Assembly (NCBI GenBank): GCA_902543375.1
Contig: CACBYE010000003.1
Location: 28,501-92,500, forward strand
Length of the DNA: 64,000 nt
From: an uncultured Pelagibacteraceae bacterium
Lineage (GTDB): Bacteria; Pseudomonadota; Alphaproteobacteria; Pelagibacterales; Pelagibacteraceae
Reading direction: 5' to 3'
Under the pieces are notes generated by a model, which was not told the DNA's origin, searched no databases, and saw only the letters and a program-made list of their open reading frames with translations. The first letter of the stretch is position 1. Each line of letters begins with the position of its first letter. Below, one piece after another: positions 30,737-39,234 of the stretch. Both the position numbers and the translations under genes were made by a program.

Positions 30737-31681
30737 TTAATAATTGTTTTTATTGTCCCTGAAATTAAAGGTATTAAATAAATTTTTTAGTTCAATGATA
30801 CCATCATCTAAAGATATTGAGGGTCGAAAACCTAATTTTTCGATCTTTTTATTACTAACAAAATAATCTCTTTTATCAGGATCTTTTTTATTTTTAAGAA
30901 GATTAATTTTGATACCTTTAATATTTTTTGTTATTCGTTTTGCTAATTGTAATTTTGTTAAATTCGCATTTGATAATCCTACATTATAGATGTTTCCCTT
31001 CATCTTACTAAAATTTTCTAGTGCAAAGATAAAAGCATTTGCAACATCAATTACGTGAATATAATTTCTTCTAAAATGTGGTTCAAAAATAGTTATTTTT
31101 TTATTTCTTATAGCCATATTAACCAAAAAATTAACCAATAAGTCTGTTCTCATTCTATATGAATAACCAAAAACTGTAGCTAATCTAAATACGATAGAAT
31201 TTCTGTGCCTCAAAATAATTTTTTCTGCTTCAACTTTAGTTCTGCCATATAAAGATATAGGCTTTAAAGGGGATTTTTCATCGCAAAATTTATTTTTATC
31301 TCCTATGCCATACCCAGAATTAGTGTTTGGATAGATTATTTTTTGAGAAGTCTTAAGTTTGGATAGAATAAACTTTACGCATTTATAATTTATTTCTAAG
31401 GTTTTTTTCGGATATTTTGCACATAAAGGAGCACCAACGAGAGCAGCTAAAGGAATAATTATATCATTTTTTCTCAACTCCTTGGTCATTAATTTTTTAT
31501 CTCTAACATCACCGTTTATGAATTTAAAATTATTTTTTACAAAAAGATGAGATAAAGAAATTTTATTAAATTCTAAAATATCAATGACAGTCACATCATA
31601 ACCTAAATACACTAATTTGGTTGTTAAAATAGAGCCTAGGTAGCCAGCACCACCGGTTATAAGTATTTTTTGTTTTTTCAT
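30737..31681 (-). CDS. NAD-dependent nucleotide-sugar epimerase/dehydratase
   Basis: ILITGGAGYLGSILTTKLVYLGYDVTVID, SLYGRTKVEAE. Confidence 0.9.
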   Translation of the reverse strand: MKKQKILITGGAGYLGSILTTKLVYLGYDVTVIDILEFNKISLSHLFVKNNFKFINGDVRDKKLMTKELRKNDIIIPLAALVGAPLCAKYPKKTLEINYKCVKFILSKLKTSQKIIYPNTNSGYGIGDKNKFCDEKSPLKPISLYGRTKVEAEKIILRHRNSIVFRLATVFGYSYRMRTDLLVNFLVNMAIRNKKITIFEPHFRRNYIHVIDVANAFIFALENFSKMKGNIYNVGLSNANLTKLQLAKRITKNIKGIKINLLKNKKDPDKRDYFVSNKKIEKLGFRPSISLDDGIIELKNLFNTFNFRDNKNNY

Positions 31682-31760
31682 AAAAGAGGTATAACTCGAT
31701 TAGTATTCTAATTAAATAAGTTTGTAAAAAATTAGAAATATTTTTTTTATTCTAATATTA

Positions 31761-32747
31761 TCATATTTTCTTAGAATTGATTTTTCTCCTATAATTAAGC
31801 AAATCATCCAACGACTCATTTAATTTCATTTTAGGTTTCCATTTAGTATCTTTAAAAAATTTTTTTGAATTTGGTATTTGCAAAGTTACGTCTACTGGAC
31901 GGATCAAAGATTTATCAACTTTTGTCTTGATCTTAATTTTTGAGCGACGAATTAAATCTTTTAAAATTCCTCCCACAGATACAACAGAATTTCCTCCGAT
32001 GTTGTAAATTTCACCTATTTTTCCTTTTTTTGCAACCAACCAATATGCTCTCATTGCATCACTTATACTTATAAAAGTTCTAATACTTTTTAAATTACCA
32101 TGATATAAAAAATTTCCTTTTTTATTTTTTTTTTCTAATTTTGAAATTTGATCAGCAAAACTAGTCTGAAATAAGTTTGTTCTTTTTGGATTTATATAAG
32201 AGAACATTCTTGTTATAATTATTTTTTGTTTATAAACTTTGAAATAAATTTGACTTAGTAGATCTTGATAAACTTTGGATAAAGCATATGGACTAGCAGG
32301 ATTAAACCTCTGGGACTCTTTAATCGGTATATCTTTTTTATTTACTAAACCATAAACTTCTGAGGTACTACATATAATAATTAATGGATTTATTTTACTA
32401 GACCTAATTGCCTCTAATAAATTAATTGTAATTTTATAATTATTATTAATTATTTGCATCGGCTCATCGAAGGATTTTCTTACATCAGCATTTGATGCTA
32501 AATGATATATAAGATCAGGCTTAATTTCATTAATATTTTGCTTAATTTTTTTATAACTCATCAAATCAATTTTCTTAAATTTTATTTTTTTTCGTACTGT
32601 ACTATCAATCATTTCTAATTTTTTTTGATTTCTATAAAAACCATATAATTGGATTTTTTTTTCATATTTGGAAATATATTCTGCTAAATAACTACCTCCA
32701 GATCCTGTAATTCCAGTGATTAAACATTTTTTAAATTTTCTATTCAT
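31761..32747 (-). CDS. GDP-mannose (or GDP-heptose) 4,6-dehydratase-like SDR
   Basis: ITGITGSGGSYLAEYI, YHLASNADVRKSFDEP, STSEVYG, SPYALSKVYQD, GGNSVVSVGGIL. Confidence 0.85.
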   Translation of the reverse strand: MNRKFKKCLITGITGSGGSYLAEYISKYEKKIQLYGFYRNQKKLEMIDSTVRKKIKFKKIDLMSYKKIKQNINEIKPDLIYHLASNADVRKSFDEPMQIINNNYKITINLLEAIRSSKINPLIIICSTSEVYGLVNKKDIPIKESQRFNPASPYALSKVYQDLLSQIYFKVYKQKIIITRMFSYINPKRTNLFQTSFADQISKLEKKNKKGNFLYHGNLKSIRTFISISDAMRAYWLVAKKGKIGEIYNIGGNSVVSVGGILKDLIRRSKIKIKTKVDKSLIRPVDVTLQIPNSKKFFKDTKWKPKMKLNESLDDLLNYRRKINSKKI

Positions 32748-32786
32748 TTCACTAAATTTTTTGTATTTATAATATTTGTATTATTT

Positions 32787-33779
32787 TTAAAAACTTTTAT
32801 AAATAATTTCACTTCCTGCTTCATTTCCCGATATCCTAAAATGGACTTTATTTTTAAGACTTTTTACTAATCTTTTTTGATTTTTTTCATTTTCTGTTAA
32901 AAAAAGAATATATCCTCCACCACCAGCGCCTAAAAGTTTTCCACCAACTGCTCCATTATTAATGCCAAAATTATAGAGTTTTTCTATTTTTGAGTTACTG
33001 ACCATGTGAGATAATTTTTTCTTTATATGCCAGCTTCTATTTAATAATTTACCAATTTCAATTAAGAAATCGTTATTGTTTGACTCTAAAATCTTTTTAG
33101 CTTCTTGGGTAATCTTATTGAGTTCAGACAAATTTTTGAAATTCTTCATAATATTTTTTTGTTTATCTTTTTCAATTGGATCTGCTTTTCGTTGAATACC
33201 TGAAAATACTATTAGGCTATTCTTAAAGATTTTTTTTTTTTTACTTGCTAATATTTTTAATGGTCTGACTCCAACATTTCTCTTGGAATATTTAATTACA
33301 TTGAATCCCCCAAAAGCACTTGAATACTGATCTTGATAACCGACAGACTCTTTGAGCATATTTCTTTCTACATAGATTGCTTTTTCAGATATTTTTTTTT
33401 TACTTAAGTGAATATCATTCCATTCGTGAATAGAGTTTATTAAAGAAACTGTAAAAGCAGAACTAGAGCCTAAGCCAGAAAGACCAGGTATGTCTGAACT
33501 ATGATAAATTTCAAAATTACAATCTGTGATGTTATATTTTTTTAAAATAGCTTTTATACTTGGGTGTCTTACATCAGAAATATTTTTTGGTGTTTCGGTT
33601 TTAAAATATCTCAACCTGTACTTAAAAGGAAACGTTTTCGGTAATTCTCTTATTAATATGTAGCAATATTTATCTATTGCCATTGAAATTGTCATTCCGT
33701 TATATTTATTGAACCAAGTTGGAAAGTCTGTACCACCACCAAATAGTGAAACTCTTAAGGGTGTCTTACATAATATCAT
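32787..33779 (-). CDS. GHMP kinase, D-glycero-D-manno-heptose 7-phosphate kinase-like
   Basis: CKTPLRVSLFGGGTDFPTWF, IPGLSGLGSSSAFTVSLI, GGKLLGAGGGGYILF. Confidence 0.92.
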   Translation of the reverse strand: MILCKTPLRVSLFGGGTDFPTWFNKYNGMTISMAIDKYCYILIRELPKTFPFKYRLRYFKTETPKNISDVRHPSIKAILKKYNITDCNFEIYHSSDIPGLSGLGSSSAFTVSLINSIHEWNDIHLSKKKISEKAIYVERNMLKESVGYQDQYSSAFGGFNVIKYSKRNVGVRPLKILASKKKKIFKNSLIVFSGIQRKADPIEKDKQKNIMKNFKNLSELNKITQEAKKILESNNNDFLIEIGKLLNRSWHIKKKLSHMVSNSKIEKLYNFGINNGAVGGKLLGAGGGGYILFLTENEKNQKRLVKSLKNKVHFRISGNEAGSEIIYKSF

Positions 33780-33797
33780 TGATTTGTTTTACTTGAT

Positions 33798-34784
33798 TTG
33801 AATAAATTATTAAATATAAATTATATTATTTTGAAAGTTAATAAAATCATTATTTTTGGAGCAAGTGGATTTATAGGAAAAAATATTGCTCTAAATTTTA
33901 AAAAAAAATTTAAAAACACAAAAATTATTGGCACTTATTTTAAAAATAAACCTTATGTAAAAGGGATTCGTTTTATAAAGTGTGATCTTAGGAATAAAAA
34001 AAGTGTAGATAAGATATTAAAAAAAGCTGACATAATTATTCAAGCTGCTGCTATTACTTCTGGCGCAAAAGAAATAATCAATAAACCAAATATACACGTA
34101 AGTCAAAATGCAATTATGAACTCTATAGTCACTCAATCTGCTTTTGAAAACTATGTGAAACATGTAATTTTATTTAGCTGCACCTTAATGTATAAATCTT
34201 CAAATAAAGCACTAAGAGAGATTGACTTTAATGCAAATGAAGAGATGTATCCTAATTATTTTGGGGGTGGATGGATGAAAGTATTTGTTGAGAAGCTTGG
34301 GGAGTTTTATTCTCGATTGAATAGAAACAAATATACACTGATAAGACACTCAAATATTTATGGACCTCATGATAAATTTGATTTAGAAAAATCTCATGTT
34401 TTTGGAGCATCTATTAATAAAGTAGTCAATTCTAATAATAATATGCTTACTGTATGGGGTAAGGGTTTGGAGGGTAGAGATTTATTATATATTGATGATC
34501 TTGTGAGATTTGTAGAATTAGCAATAAAAAATCAAAAAAAACAATTCGGACTTTATAATGTTGGCTATGGAAAACTTATAACTATTAATAATCTGGTAAA
34601 AAGAATTATTAGAATTTATGGTAAAAAAATTGATGTTTATAATGATTTATCAAAAAAAAGTTTAAAAAATAGCGTTTTTTTAAATTGTAATAAGGCTTAT
34701 AAAGAGTTGCGATGGAAAAAAAAAATATCTTTAAATCAAGGTATAAAAAAAACTTTAAAATGGTATTTAGAAAATAATAAATGA
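33798..34784 (+). CDS. NAD-dependent epimerase (GDP-L-fucose synthase-like)
   Basis: IIIFGASGFIGKNIALNF, FSCTLMYKSSNKALRE, NIYGPHDKFDLEKSHV; true start may be internal. Confidence 0.85.
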   Translation: MNKLLNINYIILKVNKIIIFGASGFIGKNIALNFKKKFKNTKIIGTYFKNKPYVKGIRFIKCDLRNKKSVDKILKKADIIIQAAAITSGAKEIINKPNIHVSQNAIMNSIVTQSAFENYVKHVILFSCTLMYKSSNKALREIDFNANEEMYPNYFGGGWMKVFVEKLGEFYSRLNRNKYTLIRHSNIYGPHDKFDLEKSHVFGASINKVVNSNNNMLTVWGKGLEGRDLLYIDDLVRFVELAIKNQKKQFGLYNVGYGKLITINNLVKRIIRIYGKKIDVYNDLSKKSLKNSVFLNCNKAYKELRWKKKISLNQGIKKTLKWYLENNK

Positions 34785-35314
34785 AAAAAAGTGCAATAAT
34801 TTTATCTGGAAATCTTGTTCAAGATCATGAATTTATCTATCCATTTTATAGGTTATTAGAAGAAGGTTTTAATGTGGAAGTATGTCTGAATGAGGGAAAA
34901 CCTGTAAAAGGAATTCTAGGAACAGATATACCTCCTAATAAAAACCATGCAGTTAAAGATATCAAATCTGTTGACACAAAAAATTACGATTTTTTAGTAA
35001 TACCTGGTGGTGTAAAATCACTCGAAAAAGTTCGTCAAAACAGAGATATAATTAATTTTATATCACAATTTCACAAAGAGAGTAAAATTATTGCATGTAT
35101 TTGCAGCGGTGCCCAATTATTAATATCAGCAAAAATTGTTAAAGGAAAAAAAATATCTGGATACTATAGTATGAAAGATGATATTGAAAATGCAGGAGCA
35201 ATTTATACAGATCTACCAGCAGTAATTGATAGTAAAATAATTACGACTGCTCATTACAAAGACTTGGGTCCATGGATGAAGGCAGCTTTAGATTTGTATT
35301 ATAAAGAAAAATAA
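34781..35314 (+). CDS. DJ-1/PfpI family protein
   Basis: YDFLVIPGGVKSLEKVRQN, IACICSGAQLLISA (nucleophile-elbow Cys). Confidence 0.9.
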   Translation: MKKSAIILSGNLVQDHEFIYPFYRLLEEGFNVEVCLNEGKPVKGILGTDIPPNKNHAVKDIKSVDTKNYDFLVIPGGVKSLEKVRQNRDIINFISQFHKESKIIACICSGAQLLISAKIVKGKKISGYYSMKDDIENAGAIYTDLPAVIDSKIITTAHYKDLGPWMKAALDLYYKEK

Positions 35315-35318
35315 TTAA

Positions 35319-35984
35319 ATGAAAAACTTTTTAGTAAAAAAGCCATGGGGAGAGGAATATATTATATGTAAGACTAACAAGGCAGCCACTTGGCATTTGA
35401 AAATTAATCCAAGAAAGAAAACCTCACTACATTGTCATCCAAATAAAAAAACAGGTTTTATTCTTCTAGACGGAAAAGTTGAGGTCATGATTGGCTTTTA
35501 CGAAAAAAGAGTCTTAAAAGCTCCTGATAAATTAATGATAAGACCTGGTTTATTTCACTCAACTAAAGGATTATCAAAAAAAGATAGTGTTGTTCTAGAA
35601 ATTGAAACACCAATTAACAAAAATGATCTAGTTAGATATAAAGACAATTACGGTAGAGAAAACAAACCATATGAGGGGAAAAACTACATGAAAAAATTAA
35701 AAAATGAGATTATTTTTAGAATCCCAAAAAAATTTTCATGTAATATTTATAAATATAAAGATCTAAAAATTACAGTTGAGAAAATTAAAAGTTTAAAAAA
35801 ACTTACTTTAAACAGAAAAAAAGATACAATCTTTGGAATATTGGATGGAGGGTTGGTTGATAAAAATAAAAAGTATGTTTTGTCAGCAGGTGATATAGTG
35901 AGAACAAATACTGTGAGAAAACTAACTGAAGCTTTTAAAATTAACAAACAAATTACGATACTAACTTGTTCAAAAAGTGCATAA
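35319..35984 (+). CDS. Cupin-domain protein (mannose-6-phosphate isomerase type II-like)
   Basis: KPWGEEYIICKTNKAATWHLKINPRKKTSLHCHPNKKTGFILLDGKVEVMIG. Confidence 0.85.
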   Translation: MKNFLVKKPWGEEYIICKTNKAATWHLKINPRKKTSLHCHPNKKTGFILLDGKVEVMIGFYEKRVLKAPDKLMIRPGLFHSTKGLSKKDSVVLEIETPINKNDLVRYKDNYGRENKPYEGKNYMKKLKNEIIFRIPKKFSCNIYKYKDLKITVEKIKSLKKLTLNRKKDTIFGILDGGLVDKNKKYVLSAGDIVRTNTVRKLTEAFKINKQITILTCSKSA

Positions 35985-36819
35985 AAATCTAAGAATAAAA
36001 ATTTTTGAGAAAGCTTCTCTTTGCCGTCATTTTGAGACTAATGCTTACAAATTTTCAGAAAAAAAGTTAATAAAAATACCTATTTATTTATCTGCAGGTC
36101 AAGAGTTTATCTCTGCAAGTCTTGCAACAATAATAAACGACATATATAAAATTAAACCTTTAATTTTTGCTCAACATAGATGTCATTCAACTTATTTATC
36201 TTTTGGAGGGGAAATAGATAATTTAATTGCTGAATTATTAGGAAATTACAGATTAAGTAATACAAAATGTATGGGCGGGTCTGCTTCAATCTATTCAAAA
36301 AAAATAAATATGTTTGGGCATGATGGTCATATGGGAACTCAAGTTCCTATAGGAATTGGGGCCTGTTTTACATCAAAAAAACCCACCATTGTTTTTATGG
36401 GAGACGCGTCTGCTGAAGAAGATTACGTTTTGGGTGCTTTAGGTTGGGCCGCTACAAAAAAACTACCAATATTATTTATTGTTGAAGATAATAACCTATC
36501 AATTTTAACTGAAAAAAAAGTGAGAAGAAATTGGGATATGCACGATGTAGCTAGATCATTCAAAATGAAAGGTTTTAATTTAAAGGATAGTCCTCGTGAA
36601 ATTGAAAAATACAAAAAATTTTTTTTTAAAGAACCAATGCTCTTAAATATAAATACAAATAGAATGTTTTGGCATGCTGGAGCTGGTAAGGATAGTGATA
36701 AGACATTTGATAGATATTTAAAAGAAAAAAAAATTTTAGGTAAAGAGGCAGAAAAAATTGACAAAAAATTCAATTCTATGGTTAAAAAATTATGGGAAAA
36801 ACACTTAAAGAAACAATAA
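35977..36819 (+). CDS. TPP-dependent 2-oxoacid dehydrogenase E1 alpha-like (stand-alone)
   Basis: AGQEFISASLATIIN, AQHRCHSTYLSFGG, KCMGGSASIYSKKINMFGHDGHMGTQVPIGIGACF, FMGDASAEEDYVLGALGWAATKKLPILFIVEDNN (TPP motif, GDA). Confidence 0.88.
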   Translation: MHKNLRIKIFEKASLCRHFETNAYKFSEKKLIKIPIYLSAGQEFISASLATIINDIYKIKPLIFAQHRCHSTYLSFGGEIDNLIAELLGNYRLSNTKCMGGSASIYSKKINMFGHDGHMGTQVPIGIGACFTSKKPTIVFMGDASAEEDYVLGALGWAATKKLPILFIVEDNNLSILTEKKVRRNWDMHDVARSFKMKGFNLKDSPREIEKYKKFFFKEPMLLNINTNRMFWHAGAGKDSDKTFDRYLKEKKILGKEAEKIDKKFNSMVKKLWEKHLKKQ

Positions 36820-37700
36820 AAGAAATTATAAGAAAACACCTTAAAAATAAAAAAGGTAAAGTATTTGGACAATGCTTAACTGCAGTTGGATGGGTCGGTG
36901 GTACTTTGCCAGAATTGTATGAAAAAGATGGTATGATTGAGCTGTCTATGGCAGATGTTGCTGGTGGAGGAATTGTTACGGGCTCTGCACTCATGAAAGA
37001 AAAACCTATATATGTAATAAGATATCAGGGCTTTAATTGGTACAATGCTCCTATGATCGTAAACTATGCAGCAAAAAGCAAGGAGATATGGAATACACCA
37101 TGTCCAGTTTTTGTAAGAGGAATTGGAATGGAGGGAGGAATTGGTCCGGTTGCAGGATCATCACACCACTCACTTTATTATAGAATGCCAGGATTGAAAA
37201 TTGTGTCTCCTATGACACCCAACGAATACAAAAAGATTTATGATAGTTTTATGAAAGATAATGAAGTTTATTATGTATCAGAACATCGTGGAAGCTTTAA
37301 TAACAGAATAGAATTAAAAAACGATATTAAGGGAAGAAAGGATTTTGTAATTATTGCGATTTCAATTACTAGATTTGAGGCAATTAAGGCTAAAGAAATC
37401 CTTGAAAAAAAAGGCCTCAAAATTGGAATTATTAATATATTATGGATCAAGCCTTTAAAAGTTTCTAAAGCATCAATTAAATGTATAGCTAACTCTAAGT
37501 TTGGAGCCTTGATACTTGATGATGATTATGTTGATGGAATTTCAAATAGTATTGCAAATAAACTAAGTCATCTTACTAATAAAAAAATATTTACTCTTGG
37601 CTTATCGGATAAAAGTGCTGGCTTCCATAAAAGAGTTGATAATTTACCCCCAAACTCTAGTCAAATAGTCAAAAAAATTATTTCCTTAATCAGAAACTAG
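36792..37700 (+). CDS. TPP-dependent E1 beta-like / transketolase C-terminal-like protein
   Basis: IELSMADVAGGGIVTGSAL, GIGMEGGIGPVAGSSHHSLYYRMPGLKIVSPMTPNEYKKI; 28 nt overlap with E1 alpha. Confidence 0.88.
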   Translation: MGKTLKETIKEIIRKHLKNKKGKVFGQCLTAVGWVGGTLPELYEKDGMIELSMADVAGGGIVTGSALMKEKPIYVIRYQGFNWYNAPMIVNYAAKSKEIWNTPCPVFVRGIGMEGGIGPVAGSSHHSLYYRMPGLKIVSPMTPNEYKKIYDSFMKDNEVYYVSEHRGSFNNRIELKNDIKGRKDFVIIAISITRFEAIKAKEILEKKGLKIGIINILWIKPLKVSKASIKCIANSKFGALILDDDYVDGISNSIANKLSHLTNKKIFTLGLSDKSAGFHKRVDNLPPNSSQIVKKIISLIRN

Positions 37701-38257
37701 AAAGTTTTTTTCATAATTAAAAAATAAGAAATTGCAGCATACGAGATTAAATCAAAAGTATGAGGCTTTTCTAACATTTTCTTAATTTTTTTAAGATTAA
37801 AGAAATAGATTTTACCTGTACCAACTTCTTTTTGTCTTAATCTAAAATTTGAAGAATCTAAATTTTTTAAGGAGGCAAAATATATTGCTAGCTTTGACTT
37901 TACTAGACTATGCATGGGTAAAATCTTACAAAGATATCTAATATTTTTTTTGTCAATTTTAAGACCAGTTTCCTCTAGTATTTCACGTTTTATTGCAACC
38001 GAAGAAGTTTCATTCTTGTCGCAAAATCCTTGAACAAGAGAATATAAATATTGTTTTAGAATAGGACTATAAACTTTCATAAGACCAATTTTTTTTTTGT
38101 TAGATATTATACAACAAACACCACCAAATCTTTTTCCAGCGACTTCGAGTGTAAGGTAGTCTTTAATAATGTAATGTTTACTTTTAATATAATTTGAGTA
38201 AGCTTTATAAACTTGATTTTTAAAAACCAATTTTTTTTTTTTGATAATTTGCACCAA
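37697..38257 (-). CDS. NUDIX hydrolase
   Basis: VQGFCDKNETSSVAIKREILEETGLKI Nudix box-like. Confidence 0.85.
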   Translation of the reverse strand: MVQIIKKKKLVFKNQVYKAYSNYIKSKHYIIKDYLTLEVAGKRFGGVCCIISNKKKIGLMKVYSPILKQYLYSLVQGFCDKNETSSVAIKREILEETGLKIDKKNIRYLCKILPMHSLVKSKLAIYFASLKNLDSSNFRLRQKEVGTGKIYFFNLKKIKKMLEKPHTFDLISYAAISYFLIMKKTF

Positions 38258-38265
38258 AAGTTTAT

Positions 38266-39234
38266 ATGAAATATTTTAAATTAGGTAAATATAATATTTC
38301 AAAATATTGTTTAGGAACATGGTCTTTAGGAAGTGATAGGGAAAAAAATATTTCATACGGTACTATATCTGACTCGAAGGTTAACAAAATTCTTGAATAC
38401 TCATATAACAAAGGAATTAATTTTTTTGATACAGCAAATGTTTATGGTGACTCAGAAAAAAAAATTGGAAATTACTTTCATAAAAAAAGGGATAAAGTTT
38501 TTTTTGCTACAAAAGTCGGGTGTGTATCTTTTAAAAAAAAACTTAATTTCTCTAAGAAAATAATTCAATCTCAAATAGACAATTCTTTGAAAAATTTAAA
38601 AAGTGACTACATTGATATAGTTCAACTATATAATCCTGACTCTAACGATAATAATTTGAAATATGCAATTGAGCATCTAGATAATTTAAAGAATAAAAAA
38701 AAGATTAATTTCATAGGTATAAGTCTCGGTCAACCCTCTGATTATATCAAAATAAGAAATCTTTATAAATTTAGTTCTATTCAATGCAACTTCAATATAC
38801 TTGATCAGAGAGTTCTAAATAACAAAATTAATCAAATAATTAAAAAAGATAAAGTAAAAATTTTAGCAAGAACAATTTTAAATTTTGGAATATTCACAGA
38901 AGAATTTTTGATGCGAAAGATTATTAAGTTTAATAAGAATGACCACAGATTTTACTGGGACTTAAAACAGATAAAACTTTGGATAAAATATATAAATAAA
39001 GTTAAGTTAAATTCAAATAGATCAATAGAAAATACTTGCTATAGATTTTGTAATTCATTTAAAATTGACTCATTAATTATTGGTGCAAATAACTTAAGCC
39101 ACTTAAACACAGCACTAAATAAGAATAATGATATAAAACTTAAAAGTAACGAACTTAAGTATATTTCTAAAATTTACAAAGAATATGCAAAAAATAAAAT
39201 GATTAAACCAAAAATTGGGATGAAGTTAACTTAA
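38266..39234 (+). CDS. Aldo/keto reductase
   Basis: YCLGTWSLGS, INFFDTANVYGDSEKKIGNYF, DYIDIVQLYNPD. Confidence 0.93.
   Translation: MKYFKLGKYNISKYCLGTWSLGSDREKNISYGTISDSKVNKILEYSYNKGINFFDTANVYGDSEKKIGNYFHKKRDKVFFATKVGCVSFKKKLNFSKKIIQSQIDNSLKNLKSDYIDIVQLYNPDSNDNNLKYAIEHLDNLKNKKKINFIGISLGQPSDYIKIRNLYKFSSIQCNFNILDQRVLNNKINQIIKKDKVKILARTILNFGIFTEEFLMRKIIKFNKNDHRFYWDLKQIKLWIKYINKVKLNSNRSIENTCYRFCNSFKIDSLIIGANNLSHLNTALNKNNDIKLKSNELKYISKIYKEYAKNKMIKPKIGMKLT

Noticed and set aside
36423-36994. Two minus-strand ORFs (149 and 70 aa)
   Set aside because: Antisense shadows of the E1 alpha/beta genes.
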